Source: Pseudomonas synxantha BG33R
GTDB lineage: Bacteria; Pseudomonadota; Gammaproteobacteria; Pseudomonadales; Pseudomonadaceae
Direction: 5' to 3'
Length of the DNA: 64,000 bases
Assembly (NCBI RefSeq): GCF_000263715.2
Contig: NZ_CM001514.1
Coordinates: 3,351,674-3,415,673 of the forward strand
Every line of letters begins with the position of its first letter. Position 1 is the first letter of the stretch. Below, in pieces: positions 40,609-50,840 of this stretch. The notes under the pieces were generated by a model. It did no database searches. It saw nothing but the letters and a program-made list of their open reading frames with translations, and was not told the origin of the DNA. Made by a program: the position numbers and the translations under genes.

Positions 40609-40620
40609 AACAACAATAAC
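40609..40620 (+). promoter_or_regulatory. Candidate Hfq/Crc (CA) motif in the mtlE leader
   Basis: AACAACAATAAC is a perfect run of four A-A-N triplets in the predicted mtlE leader, 42 bases before the start codon. In Pseudomonas, Hfq with Crc binds such A-rich triplet repeats for catabolite repression; here this would let preferred carbon sources repress mannitol uptake. Confidence 0.5.
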
Positions 40621-40661
40621 CGTCCTTCTGTAGCCCCCTGGGCGCGGAAATGGAGTGCGCG

Positions 40662-41984
40662 ATGAAGTTCACAGCAAAAGCTCTGCTTGCCTGTTCCTGC
40701 ATGACTGCATGCATGACCCTCAGCGCCGTCAGCCTTGGCGCGCAAACCCTGACCATTGCCACCGTCAACAACAGCGACATGATCCGTATGCAAAAGCTCT
40801 CGAAAACCTTCGAGGCCGAGCACCCGGAGATCAAGTTGAACTGGGTGGTGCTTGAAGAAAACGTGCTGCGCCAACGCCTCACCACCGACATCGCCACCCA
40901 GGGCGGGCAGTTCGACGTGCTGACCATCGGCATGTACGAAGCCGCACTGTGGGGCGCCAAGGGTTGGCTGGAACCGATGAAGGACCTGCCGGCCTCCTAC
41001 GACCTTGATGATGTGTTCCCTTCGGTACGTGATGGTTTGTCCGTCAAGGGTTCGCTGTACGCCCTGCCGTTCTACGCCGAAAGCTCGATCACCTATTACC
41101 GCACCGACCTGTTCAAGGACGCCGGGCTGACCATGCCCGAGCACCCGACCTGGAGCCAGATCGGCGAGTACGCGGCCAAACTTACTGATAAATCCAAAGA
41201 GCAATACGGCCTGTGCCTGCGCGGCAAAGCCGGTTGGGGTGAGAACATGGCGCTGATCACCACCCTGGCCAACGGCTTCGGTGCGCGCTGGTTCGATGAG
41301 AAGTGGCAACCGCAATTCAATGGCCCCGAGTGGAAGGACGCGCTGAACTTCTACGTCGACAACATGAAGAAATCCGGCCCGCCGGGTGCGTCCAGCAACG
41401 GTTTCAACGAGAACCTGGCGCTGTTCAACAGCGGCAAGTGTGCGATCTGGGTGGATGCCAGCGTGGCGGGCTCGTTTGTTACCGACAAGAGCCAGAGCAA
41501 GGTCGCCGAGCATGTCGGCTTCACTTTTGCGCCCCACGAGAAGACCGACAAGGGCACCTCGTGGCTTTACTCCTGGAGCCTGGCGATCCCTACCAGTTCC
41601 AAGGCCAAGGACGCAGCCAAGGTGTTCACCAGTTGGGCCACTTCCAAGGAATACGGCCAGCTTGTGGCCAAGACCGACGGCATCGCCAATGTGCCGCCAG
41701 GTACGCGCCAATCCACCTACAGCGACGAGTACATGAAGGCCGCGCCGTTCGCCAAGGTGACCCTGGAATCACTGAAAGTGGCCGACCCGACCAAGCCGAC
41801 CGAGAAGCCCGTGCCGTATATCGGTATCCAACTGGTGACCATTCCGGAGTTCCAGGCGATTGGTACCCAGGTCGGCAAGTTCTTCTCCGGTGCGTTGACC
41901 GGTCAGCAAACGGTGGATGCCGCCTTGACCGCCGCGCAGACTACCACCGAGCGGGAAATGAAGCGGGCTGGTTACCCCAAGTAA
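40662..41984 (+). CDS. mtlE: Mannitol/polyol ABC transporter substrate-binding protein MtlE
   Basis: 440 residues from the ATG at 40662, which has GGAG six bases upstream; the ATG at 40650 overlaps that ribosome site. A signal peptide (MKFTAKALLACSCMTACMTL up to LGAQ) directs it to the periplasm. The mature part is an extracellular solute-binding protein of the sugar group (SBP_bac_1), with TIATVNNSDMIRMQKLSKTFE and a central NGFGARWFDEKWQPQFNGPEW. It binds mannitol and related hexitols for MtlFGK. A REPIN follows it before mtlF. Confidence 0.93.
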   Translation: MKFTAKALLACSCMTACMTLSAVSLGAQTLTIATVNNSDMIRMQKLSKTFEAEHPEIKLNWVVLEENVLRQRLTTDIATQGGQFDVLTIGMYEAALWGAKGWLEPMKDLPASYDLDDVFPSVRDGLSVKGSLYALPFYAESSITYYRTDLFKDAGLTMPEHPTWSQIGEYAAKLTDKSKEQYGLCLRGKAGWGENMALITTLANGFGARWFDEKWQPQFNGPEWKDALNFYVDNMKKSGPPGASSNGFNENLALFNSGKCAIWVDASVAGSFVTDKSQSKVAEHVGFTFAPHEKTDKGTSWLYSWSLAIPTSSKAKDAAKVFTSWATSKEYGQLVAKTDGIANVPPGTRQSTYSDEYMKAAPFAKVTLESLKVADPTKPTEKPVPYIGIQLVTIPEFQAIGTQVGKFFSGALTGQQTVDAALTAAQTTTEREMKRAGYPK

Positions 41985-42022
41985 CCCAGCTTCACCACCG
42001 CTAAGTGTGGGAGCAGGGCTTT

Positions 42023-42109
42023 TGTGGGAGCTGGCTTGCCTGCGATGCAAACGACTCGGTATATCAGTAGCACCGAGGCGGTGCCATCGCAGGCAAGCCA
42101 GCTCCCACA
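42023..42109. repeat. REPIN between mtlE and mtlF
   Basis: Perfect 25-bp inverted arms (42023-42047 and 42085-42109), core GAGCTGGCTTGCCTGCGATG, with a 37-bp centre. It is of the same type as those at 16.5 and 51.9 kb. Its place after the binding-protein gene resembles the REP site between malE and malF of E. coli. Confidence 0.92.
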
Positions 42110-42161
42110 GTGACCGCGCTCCGACGCAGATTCTGTAGGCATCTGACTGGTTCTGATCACC

Positions 42162-43052
42162 ATGAATACACCCGCCAAAAACCGCCTGGCCAACCCCGGC
42201 TGGTTCCTTGTCAGCCCCTCGGTGGCCTTGTTGCTGCTGTGGATGATCGTGCCGCTGGGCATGACCCTGTACTTTTCGCTGATCCGCTACAACCTGCTCT
42301 ACCCCGGCGAAAACCAATTCGTGGGGCTGGAAAACTTCAGCTACTTCATTACCGATTCGGGTTTCCTGCCCGGCGCCACCAATACCCTGTTGCTGGTGGG
42401 CAGTGTGTTGCTGATCAGCGTGGTGTTCGGCGTGTTGATCAGTGCGCTGCTGGAAGCCAGTGAGTTCCTGGGGCGCGGCATCGTCCGGGTGCTGCTGATT
42501 TCGCCGTTCTTCATCATGCCCACCGTCGGCGCGCTGATCTGGAAGAACCTGATTTTCCACCCGGTGTCGGGGATTCTCGCCGCCGTGTGGAAGTTCTTCG
42601 GCGCCGAGCCGGTGGACTGGCTGGCGCACTACCCGCTGCTGTCGATCATCATCATTGTGTCGTGGCAGTGGCTGCCCTTCGCGATCCTGCTGCTGATGAC
42701 CGCCATGCAGTCCCTGGACCAGGAACAAAAGGAAGCCGCACGCCTGGACGGTGCCGGCGCCATTGCGATTTTCTGGCACCTGACCCTGCCCCACCTGGCC
42801 CGCCCGATTGCCGTGGTGGTGATGATCGAAACCATCTTCCTGCTCTCGGTGTTCGCCGAAATCTTCACCACCACCAACGGTGGCCCGGGCTACGCCTCGA
42901 CCAACCTCGCCTACCTGATCTACAACCAGGCGCTGGTGCAGTTCGACGTGGGCATGGCCTCGGCCGGTGGCTTGATTGCCGTGGTCATCGCCAATATCGC
43001 GGCGATCATCCTGGTGCGGATGATCGGCAAAAACCTGACTGACAAGCCTTGA
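42162..43052 (+). CDS. mtlF: Mannitol ABC transporter permease MtlF
   Basis: 296 residues with six membrane segments. The EAA loop EAARLDGAGAIAIFWHLTLPHLARP docks the ATPase MtlK. It resembles MalF-type sugar permeases without the extra periplasmic domain. It forms the channel with MtlG, whose gene follows after 10 bp. It is preceded by the REPIN at 42023-42109. Confidence 0.94.
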   Translation: MNTPAKNRLANPGWFLVSPSVALLLLWMIVPLGMTLYFSLIRYNLLYPGENQFVGLENFSYFITDSGFLPGATNTLLLVGSVLLISVVFGVLISALLEASEFLGRGIVRVLLISPFFIMPTVGALIWKNLIFHPVSGILAAVWKFFGAEPVDWLAHYPLLSIIIIVSWQWLPFAILLLMTAMQSLDQEQKEAARLDGAGAIAIFWHLTLPHLARPIAVVVMIETIFLLSVFAEIFTTTNGGPGYASTNLAYLIYNQALVQFDVGMASAGGLIAVVIANIAAIILVRMIGKNLTDKP

Positions 43053-43062
43053 GGGCCGCGCC

Positions 43063-43893
43063 ATGACACTTCAACAATCCCGCCGCCTGCAAAGCCTGCT
43101 GCTCGGCACGTTGGCCTGGGCCATCGCGATCCTGATTTTCTTCCCAATTTTCTGGATGGTGCTGACCAGCTTCAAGACTGAAATCGATGCGTTCGCCACC
43201 CCGCCGCAGTTCATCTTCACGCCGACGCTGGAGAACTACCTGCACATCAACGAACGCAGCAACTACTTCGCCTACGCCTGGAACTCGGTGGTGATTTCCT
43301 TCAGCGCCACCGCCCTGTGCCTGCTGATCTCGGTGCCGGCCGCCTACTCCATGGCGTTCTACGAAACCCAGCGCACCAAGGGCACGCTGCTGTGGATGCT
43401 GTCGACCAAGATGCTGCCACCGGTGGGCGTGCTGATGCCGATCTATCTGTTGGCCAAGAGCTTTGGCCTGTTGGACACGCGCATCGCGCTGATCATCATC
43501 TACACCCTGATCAACCTGCCGATTGTGGTGTGGATGGTGTACACCTACTTCAAGGACATCCCCAAGGACATCCTCGAAGCCGCCCGCCTGGACGGCGCCA
43601 CCCTGTGGCAGGAAATGGTCCGCGTGCTGTTGCCGATCGCCAAGGGTGGCCTGGCCTCCACGGTGTTGCTGTCGCTGATCCTGTGCTGGAACGAGGCGTT
43701 CTGGTCGCTGAACCTGACCTCGTCGAGCGCTGCGCCGTTGACCGCACTGATCGCCTCCTACTCCAGCCCCGAAGGTTTGTTCTGGGCCAAGTTGTCCGCC
43801 GTCTCGACCCTGGCCTGCGCGCCGATCCTGATCTTTGGCTGGATCAGCCAGAAACAGCTGGTGCGCGGTTTGTCCTTCGGCGCCGTCAAATAA
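43063..43893 (+). CDS. mtlG: Mannitol ABC transporter permease MtlG
   Basis: 276 residues, six membrane segments, MalG-like. The EAA loop is EAARLDGATLWQEMVRVLLPIAKGG. It pairs with MtlF to carry polyols across the inner membrane. Its start lies 10 bp after mtlF and 22 bp separate it from mtlK. Confidence 0.94.
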   Translation: MTLQQSRRLQSLLLGTLAWAIAILIFFPIFWMVLTSFKTEIDAFATPPQFIFTPTLENYLHINERSNYFAYAWNSVVISFSATALCLLISVPAAYSMAFYETQRTKGTLLWMLSTKMLPPVGVLMPIYLLAKSFGLLDTRIALIIIYTLINLPIVVWMVYTYFKDIPKDILEAARLDGATLWQEMVRVLLPIAKGGLASTVLLSLILCWNEAFWSLNLTSSSAAPLTALIASYSSPEGLFWAKLSAVSTLACAPILIFGWISQKQLVRGLSFGAVK

Positions 43894-43915
43894 TAATTCG
43901 AAAAGGAGGCCCATC

Positions 43916-45019
<1,104 letters not shown>

Positions 45020-45035
45020 TCCCGAGTATTTCCCG

Positions 45036-46517
45036 ATGAAACTGAATAGAGCCAACCTCACGCAGCTGGCGCCGGAAGTGAAAACCCCGGCCTACGCGAT
45101 TGCCGACACCCGCCAGGGCATCGCCCATATCGGCGTCGGCGGCTTCCACCGTGCGCACCAGGCGTATTACACCGACGCCCTGATGAATACCGGCGAAGGC
45201 CTGGACTGGGGCATTTGTGGCGTGGGCCTGCGTGCCGAGGACCGCAAGGCCCGCGACGATCTGGCCGGCCAGGATTACCTGTTTACTCTGTACGAACTGG
45301 GCGATACCGACGACACCGAAGTGCGCGTCATCGGCGCCCTCAGCGATATGCTGCTGGCCGAAGACAGCGCTCAGGCGTTGATCGACAAACTGGCTGACCC
45401 GACTATCCGCATCGTCTCGTTGACCATTACCGAGGGCGGCTACTGCATCGATGACAGCAACGGCGAATTCATGGCCCACCTGCCACAGATCCAGCATGAC
45501 CTGGCGCACCCCAAGACCCCTGAAACCGTGTTCGGTTTTATCTGCGCAGCGCTCACCCAACGCCGCGCCGCCGGCACTGCGGCATTTACCGTCATGTCCT
45601 GCGATAACCTGCCGCACAACGGCGCCGTCACGCGCAAGGCACTGCTGGCCTTCGCCGCGCTGCACAACGCCGAGCTGCATGACTGGATCAAAACCAACGT
45701 GAGCTTCCCGAACGCCATGGTCGACCGCATCACGCCGATGACCAGCACCGCCCACCGCCTGCAACTGCATGATGAACATGGCGTCGACGATGCCTGGCCG
45801 GTGGTGTGCGAACCGTTTGTGCAGTGGGTACTGGAAGACAAGTTCGTCAACGGTCGCCCGGCCTGGGAGAAGGTCGGCGTGCAGTTCACCGATGACGTCA
45901 CGCCTTACGAAGAGATGAAGATCGGCTTGCTCAACGGCAGCCATCTGGCGCTCACCTACCTGGGGTTTCTCAAGGGTTATCGGTTTGTCCACGAGACCAT
46001 GAACGACCCGCTGTTCGTGGCGTATATGCGTGCGTACATGGACCTGGACGTTACGCCGAACCTGGCGCCGGTGCCAGGCATCGACCTGACGGCGTACAAG
46101 CAGACGCTGGTGGAGCGCTTTTCCAACCAGGCGATTGCCGACCAGTTGGAACGGGTGTGTTCCGATGGTTCGTCGAAGTTTCCCAAGTTCACCGTGCCGA
46201 CCATCAATCGCCTGATTGCCGATGGGCGCGAGACTGAGCGCGCTGCGCTGGTGGTGGCGGCCTGGGCCTTGTATTTGAAGGGGGTGGATGAAAATGGCGT
46301 GCGTTACAAGATCCCCGATCCACGGGCCGAGTTCTGCCAGGCGCTGGTGACGGATGACGCGCTGATCAGCCAGCGCTTGCTGGGGGTAGAGGAGATTTTT
46401 GGCGTGGCTATTCCCAAGTCGGCGGAGTTTGTGGCAGCGTTCGAGCGGTGTTATGCAAGCTTGCGTGACAAAGGCGTCACCGAAACCCTGAGGCAACTCC
46501 TGAAGAAACCGGATTAA
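45036..46517 (+). CDS. mtlD: Mannitol 2-dehydrogenase MtlD
   Basis: 493 residues, the usual length of polyol-specific long-chain dehydrogenases. The NAD site HIGVGGFHRAHQAYYTDAL is near residue 30. The catalytic region KIGLLNGSHLALTYLGFLKGY holds the active Lys, Asn and His. It oxidises D-mannitol to D-fructose, and related enzymes also take arabitol and sorbitol. It follows mtlK by 16 bp and is separated from mtlY by a REPIN. Confidence 0.96.
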   Translation: MKLNRANLTQLAPEVKTPAYAIADTRQGIAHIGVGGFHRAHQAYYTDALMNTGEGLDWGICGVGLRAEDRKARDDLAGQDYLFTLYELGDTDDTEVRVIGALSDMLLAEDSAQALIDKLADPTIRIVSLTITEGGYCIDDSNGEFMAHLPQIQHDLAHPKTPETVFGFICAALTQRRAAGTAAFTVMSCDNLPHNGAVTRKALLAFAALHNAELHDWIKTNVSFPNAMVDRITPMTSTAHRLQLHDEHGVDDAWPVVCEPFVQWVLEDKFVNGRPAWEKVGVQFTDDVTPYEEMKIGLLNGSHLALTYLGFLKGYRFVHETMNDPLFVAYMRAYMDLDVTPNLAPVPGIDLTAYKQTLVERFSNQAIADQLERVCSDGSSKFPKFTVPTINRLIADGRETERAALVVAAWALYLKGVDENGVRYKIPDPRAEFCQALVTDDALISQRLLGVEEIFGVAIPKSAEFVAAFERCYASLRDKGVTETLRQLLKKPD

Positions 46518-46520
46518 AAC

Positions 46521-46608
46521 TGTGGGAGGGGGCTTGCTCCCGATAGCGGTAGGTCAGAGAAAGGTATTTGACTGACACTCCCTCATCGGGAGCAAGCCCC
46601 CTCCCACA
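46521..46608. repeat. REPIN between mtlD and mtlY
   Basis: Perfect 24-bp inverted arms (46521-46544 and 46585-46608), core GAGGGGGCTTGCTCCCGAT, a different REP type from that between mtlE and mtlF. It separates the dehydrogenase gene from the two kinase genes. Confidence 0.92.
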
Positions 46609-46655
46609 CTTGACCGGGTTACCAATCCAAAAATAATACTGCTGAGCACTCCATC

Positions 46656-48137
46656 ATGACCCAGCACAACCTGTTCCTCGGAATCGACTGCGGCACCCAA
46701 GGCACCAAGGCCATCGTCCTCGACGCCTCCAGCGGCAAGGTGCTGGGCCTGGGCGCCGCCGCGCATACCTTGATCAGCGGCACCAACGGCCGCCGCGAGC
46801 AACACACCCAGGAATGGCTGGACGCCTTCACCGAAGCCACCCACCGCGCCCTGCAACAAGCCGGGGTGGACGGCCAGGACATCCTTGGCATCGGCGTGTC
46901 CGGCCAGCAGCACGGCCTGGTGTTGCTGGACGAACAAGGTGAAGTACTGCGCCCGGCCAAGTTATGGTGCGACACCGAAACCGCGCCAGAGAACGAGCGC
47001 CTGCTGGCACACCTTGGCGGCGAAAGCGGCTCCCTGGAGCGCCTGGGCGTAGCCATCGCGCCGGGCTACACCGTCTCCAAACTGCTCTGGACCCGCGAAC
47101 AGCACCCGGACGTATTTGCACGCATCGCCCATATCCTGCTGCCCCACGACTACCTCAACTACTGGCTCACCGGTCGCGCCTGCGCCGAGTACGGCGACGC
47201 CTCGGGCACCGGTTACTTTGACGTGCGCAGCCGCACCTGGGATGTGGCGCTGCTCAGGCACATCGACCCCAGCGGCCGCCTGGAGGCAGCGCTGCCGCAG
47301 TTGATCGAAGCCGACCAGGCGGTGGGCACGATCCTGCCGGCCATTGCCGAGCGCCTGGGGATCAACCCCAACGCCGTGGTGTCCAGCGGCGGCGGCGACA
47401 ATATGATGGGCGCCATCGGCACCGGCAATATCGCTCCCGGCGTGATCACCATGAGCCTGGGCTCATCGGGCACCGTGTATGCGTTTGCCGACCAGCCCAA
47501 CGTCAGCCCGCAGGCGTCGGTAGCGACCTTTTGCTCGTCCAGTGGCGGCTGGCTGCCACTGATCTGCACCATGAACCTGACCAACGCCACCGGGGTGATC
47601 CGCGAGCTGTTCGAACTCGACTTGCAAGCGTTCAACGCCCTGGTCGAGCAAGCCCCGATTGGCGCCGAGGGGGTGAGCATGCTGCCGTTTCTCAATGGCG
47701 AACGCGTGCCTGCCCTGCCCCACGCCACCGGCAGCCTGCACGGTCTGACCATGACCAACCTGACCCGTGCCAACCTGTGCCGCACCGTGGTCGAGGGCAC
47801 CACCTTCGGCCTGCGCTATGGCCTCGACCTGCTGCGCCAGACCGGCCTGCAAAGCCAGAGCATCCGCCTGATCGGCGGCGGTTCGAAAAGCCCGGTGTGG
47901 CGGCAGATGGTCGCCGATATCATGCACACCGAAGTGGTGTGCACCGAACAGAGCGAAGCCGCCGCCCTTGGCGCGGCAATCCAGGCCGCCTGGTGCCAGA
48001 GCGGCGAACCCTTGGCCAGCCTGTGCGACAAATGTGTGAGCGTCGACCCGGCCAGCCGTACCTTGCCGGCAACCGAGAGTGTCAGCGCCTATCAACAGGC
48101 GTATGAGCGTTATCAACAGCACGTGGCATCCCTTTAA
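46656..48137 (+). CDS. mtlY: Xylulokinase MtlY
   Basis: 493 residues of the FGGY kinase family. LFLGIDCGTQGTKAIVLDA is the phosphate-1 loop; GIGVSGQQHGLVLLD and the C-terminal RLIGGGSKSPVWRQMVADI are xylulokinase signatures. It phosphorylates D-xylulose, the product of arabitol oxidation by MtlD, to xylulose-5-phosphate. It ends 12 bp before mtlZ. Confidence 0.95.
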   Translation: MTQHNLFLGIDCGTQGTKAIVLDASSGKVLGLGAAAHTLISGTNGRREQHTQEWLDAFTEATHRALQQAGVDGQDILGIGVSGQQHGLVLLDEQGEVLRPAKLWCDTETAPENERLLAHLGGESGSLERLGVAIAPGYTVSKLLWTREQHPDVFARIAHILLPHDYLNYWLTGRACAEYGDASGTGYFDVRSRTWDVALLRHIDPSGRLEAALPQLIEADQAVGTILPAIAERLGINPNAVVSSGGGDNMMGAIGTGNIAPGVITMSLGSSGTVYAFADQPNVSPQASVATFCSSSGGWLPLICTMNLTNATGVIRELFELDLQAFNALVEQAPIGAEGVSMLPFLNGERVPALPHATGSLHGLTMTNLTRANLCRTVVEGTTFGLRYGLDLLRQTGLQSQSIRLIGGGSKSPVWRQMVADIMHTEVVCTEQSEAAALGAAIQAAWCQSGEPLASLCDKCVSVDPASRTLPATESVSAYQQAYERYQQHVASL

Positions 48138-48149
48138 GAGCGAACGACT

Positions 48150-49109
48150 ATGTATTTGGTGTGTGGTGAGGCGCTGTTTGATTTTTTCAGCGAGGAGGAT
48201 GCCAGCGGGCAGGCCGCCAAAGTCAATTACAAGGCGATTGCCGGGGGCTCGCCCTTCAATGTGGCGGTGGGCCTGCGCCGTCTGGGGATTGAAGCCGGGT
48301 TGTTCGGCGGCCTGTCCAGCGACTTCCTCGGCCGGCGCTTGTTGCAGGTGCTGAAAAATGAAGGGGTCAGCGAGCAGTTCCTGGTGGAATTCGCCGCGCC
48401 GACCACGTTGTCGATGGTCGCTGTGGGCGCCAATGGCTCACCGCAGTACAACTTCCGTGGCGAAGGCTGTGCGGATCGGTTGCTGGAAGTCGCGCATTTG
48501 CCGGTACTGGGCGATGAGGTGCGCGGGCTGCATATCGGCTCGTTCTCACTGGTGGTGCAACCGATTGGCGACACCCTTCTGGCGCTGGTCAAGCGCGAAA
48601 GCGGCAAGCGCCTGATCAGCCTGGACCCTAACGTGCGCCTTAACCCGCAGCCGGACATCCAACTATGGCGTGATCGCGTCGCCGAACTGGTCACACATGC
48701 CGACCTGATCAAGGTTAGCGATGAGGACCTGCACCTGCTCTACCCCGACCAGTCACCCGAAAGTGTGCTGCAAGGCTGGCTGCAACACCGCTGCCAACTG
48801 GTGTTCCTCACCCGCGGCGGCGACGGTGCCAGCGTGTTCAGCCGTGAGCACGGCAACTGGTCGGCACCGGCAGTCAAGGTGGTAATGGCCGACACGGTCG
48901 GCGCCGGGGATACTTTTCAGGCGGCATTGATTGCCTGGCTGACCGAGCATCAGCTTGATTCAGTGACTGGCCTGCAACAGCTCACGCGCGCGCAGATTGA
49001 TAACATGCTCGGCTTTGCGATTCGGGCTGCCGCGTTGACCTGTACCAAAACCGGCCCCGACCTGCCGTACCGTCACCAACTGACGGACGCGCACATTTCG
49101 CGCAATTGA
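48150..49109 (+). CDS. mtlZ: Fructokinase MtlZ
   Basis: 319 residues of the PfkB/ribokinase family. GGSPFNVAVGLRRLG near residue 30 is the first signature, and DTVGAGDTFQAALIAWL near residue 250 holds the catalytic Asp and anion hole. It phosphorylates the fructose formed by MtlD. It is the last gene of the mtl operon and is followed by a 28-bp perfect hairpin. Confidence 0.95.
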   Translation: MYLVCGEALFDFFSEEDASGQAAKVNYKAIAGGSPFNVAVGLRRLGIEAGLFGGLSSDFLGRRLLQVLKNEGVSEQFLVEFAAPTTLSMVAVGANGSPQYNFRGEGCADRLLEVAHLPVLGDEVRGLHIGSFSLVVQPIGDTLLALVKRESGKRLISLDPNVRLNPQPDIQLWRDRVAELVTHADLIKVSDEDLHLLYPDQSPESVLQGWLQHRCQLVFLTRGGDGASVFSREHGNWSAPAVKVVMADTVGAGDTFQAALIAWLTEHQLDSVTGLQQLTRAQIDNMLGFAIRAAALTCTKTGPDLPYRHQLTDAHISRN

Positions 49110-49122
49110 GCGAACCCGTTGT

Positions 49123-49150
49123 TGTAGGAGCGAGCTTGCTCGCTCCTACA
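49123..49150. repeat. Perfect REP hairpin after mtlZ
   Basis: TGTAGGAGCGAGC and GCTCGCTCCTACA pair perfectly over two bases. It lies between the convergent mtlZ and DUF1652 genes and may end or stabilise both transcripts, but has no T-run. Confidence 0.85.
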
Positions 49151-49154
49151 GTGG

Positions 49155-49424
49155 CTAGTGATAACCGCGCCCGCCTGCTCGTTGCGGAGCCGGGGCATGG
49201 CTGTACTTGAGATCTTCACGCAACCCCGTGATCAGGTTGCAAATGGCTCGGCTGCTGTCGAGCTTATCGGCATTGATGCCTTTGACTTCCAAATCCACTC
49301 GATCACGGTTGCGCTCGTCATAGACTTTGATCGTCAGCGAAGCATCTTCGGCCTTGGTGCATTCACACCGTTTGGGCAGGAAACTTCCTTCAATAATGCT
49401 GCGCAACTCTAATTCCGAAAGCAT
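49155..49424 (-). CDS. DUF1652 family protein
   Basis: 89 residues from the ATG at 49424, with GGAGAA upstream. MLSELELRSIIEGSFLPKRCECT is the standard opening of the Pseudomonas family DUF1652, including its two close cysteines; the VDLEVKGI and SRAICNLITGLREDL segments follow. The function is unknown. A longer start (ATG at 49439 or 49454) is possible but does not match the family start. The 231 bp upstream are AT-rich without other genes. Confidence 0.82.
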   Translation of the reverse strand: MLSELELRSIIEGSFLPKRCECTKAEDASLTIKVYDERNRDRVDLEVKGINADKLDSSRAICNLITGLREDLKYSHAPAPQRAGGRGYH

Positions 49425-49655
49425 GGTCAACTTCTCCATTTTCAAGACTGCCAACAGATTTTTTATGGGTCATGCAGGCACTTGCCAGCCTTGGAAAGTG
49501 CCCTCAACCACCAAGCCTACTCGGCTAAATCAAGCTGCGTTGTAACCATTCCTCATAAGCCAACAGCGGTTTTATATAATTAAAATTTGAACTATAAGTT
49601 CTGTATAAATCATCGCCAAACCGCCTCGATTAAACGTTTAACCCATCGTTTCAAA

Positions 49656-50681
49656 TCAGACCGGACCGAGTGCCACGACTCTTTCTGCAACATAACGCAA
49701 ACTATCAAAGTTGATATTCGCCCCCGAATTTACCGCCACCAGGGTCTGGCCGCGCACACCCCGCTCAGCCACGTATTTGCGAATGCCCGCTACGGCCAGT
49801 GCGCCAGACGGTTCGGTGATGGAGCGGGTATCGTCGTAGATCAGCTTGATGGCACCGCACAATTCGTCGTTGCTCACGGTGACGACTTCATCCACCCAGT
49901 CCCGGCAGATCTCGAAACCGTAGGCGCCGATCTGTGCGACCGCGGTGCCATCGGCAAACCCGTCGACGCTGGGCAGCACTACCCGCTCACCAGCGCGCAA
50001 TGCAGCCAGCAGGCAACTGGAACCTTCAGGTTCCACACCGATGATGCGTACTTCGGGACGCAGGTATTTGACGTACGCCGCGATTCCGGCGATCAAGCCA
50101 CCGCCGCCCACCGGTACGAAGATCGCGTGCAGCGGGCCTTGCTGTTGACGCAGTATTTCCATGGCCACTGTGCCTTGGCCAGCGATCACATCGGGATCAT
50201 CGAACGGCGAAACAAAGGTGCAACCCGCCACCTCGGTCAGCTGCAACGCGTGGGCCAGGGCAAACGCAAAGCTCTCGCCATGCAGCACTGCCTCGGCGCC
50301 CCGGGAACGCACGCCCAGCACCTTCAATTCCGGCGTGCTGCAAGGCATGACGATACGCGCCTTGATGCCCAGTTCCCGCGCAGCCAACGCCACGCCCTGC
50401 GCATGATTACCCGCAGAGGCGGTCACCACGCCACAGGCTTTCTGCTCATCGCTCAGTTGCACCAGCTTGTTGTAGGCGCCACGAATCTTGAAGGAAAAGG
50501 TCGGTTGCAGGTCTTCGCGTTTGAGCAGTATCTGGTTGCCCAGTAACGCGGATAGCGCAGGCGCCGGCTGCAAGGGCGTGCGCACCGCCACGTCGTAAAC
50601 CGGGGCGGCGAGGATCTTTTTCACGTAGTGCTCAAGCAATCCTGTATCGGCGGCAGGTTGCACGGCGCTGTGGGAACTCAT
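49656..50681 (-). CDS. ilvA: Threonine dehydratase, short form without ACT-like regulatory domain
   Basis: 341 residues from the ATG at 50681, which has AGGAGA six bases upstream. It is a fold-type II PLP enzyme: PTFSFKIRGAYNKL has the PLP Lys, TASAGNHAQGVA the substrate loop and VPVGGGGLIAGIA the phosphate loop. It deaminates threonine to 2-oxobutanoate, the first step to isoleucine. The C-terminal ACT-like domains of biosynthetic IlvA (about 500 residues) are absent, so allosteric control by isoleucine is not expected in that form. Upstream is an attenuator with an Ile/Thr leader peptide, which supports a biosynthetic role. Confidence 0.9.
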   Translation of the reverse strand: MSSHSAVQPAADTGLLEHYVKKILAAPVYDVAVRTPLQPAPALSALLGNQILLKREDLQPTFSFKIRGAYNKLVQLSDEQKACGVVTASAGNHAQGVALAARELGIKARIVMPCSTPELKVLGVRSRGAEAVLHGESFAFALAHALQLTEVAGCTFVSPFDDPDVIAGQGTVAMEILRQQQGPLHAIFVPVGGGGLIAGIAAYVKYLRPEVRIIGVEPEGSSCLLAALRAGERVVLPSVDGFADGTAVAQIGAYGFEICRDWVDEVVTVSNDELCGAIKLIYDDTRSITEPSGALAVAGIRKYVAERGVRGQTLVAVNSGANINFDSLRYVAERVVALGPV

Positions 50682-50719
50682 GGGCGTCTCCTGGTGTTGG
50701 TGTGCTGCCCAGGAGTCGG

Positions 50720-50748
50720 AAAAACAAAACCCGCCTCTAGGGCGGGTT
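50720..50748 (-). terminator. Attenuator terminator of the threonine dehydratase gene
   Basis: On the minus strand AACCCGCC and GGCGGGTT pair over CTAGA, followed by TTTGTTTTT. It sits in the leader, 39 bases before the coding start. Its 5' arm can instead pair with GGCGGG at 50769-50774. Confidence 0.88.
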
Positions 50749-50764
50749 TGGGTGCAGCCGTGTG

Positions 50765-50833
50765 CTATCCCGCCAAATGAGGAATGGCGGTAATAATAAT
50801 GCTCGGCTGGCGGCGCAAGGCTTGAAATGTCAT
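50765..50833 (-). CDS. Leader peptide of the threonine dehydratase attenuator (22 aa)
   Basis: A 23-codon frame (with TAG) from the ATG at 50833 encodes MTFQALRRQP, then SIIITAIP, then HLAG. Three adjacent ATT isoleucine codons, an ACC threonine and a fourth isoleucine codon sit immediately over and before CCGCC (50786-50790), segment 1 of the attenuator. No ribosome site precedes it, but the predicted transcript would start at or very near the ATG, so it may be read as a leaderless message. Confidence 0.72.
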   Translation of the reverse strand: MTFQALRRQPSIIITAIPHLAG

Positions 50834-50840
50834 GCAACGA

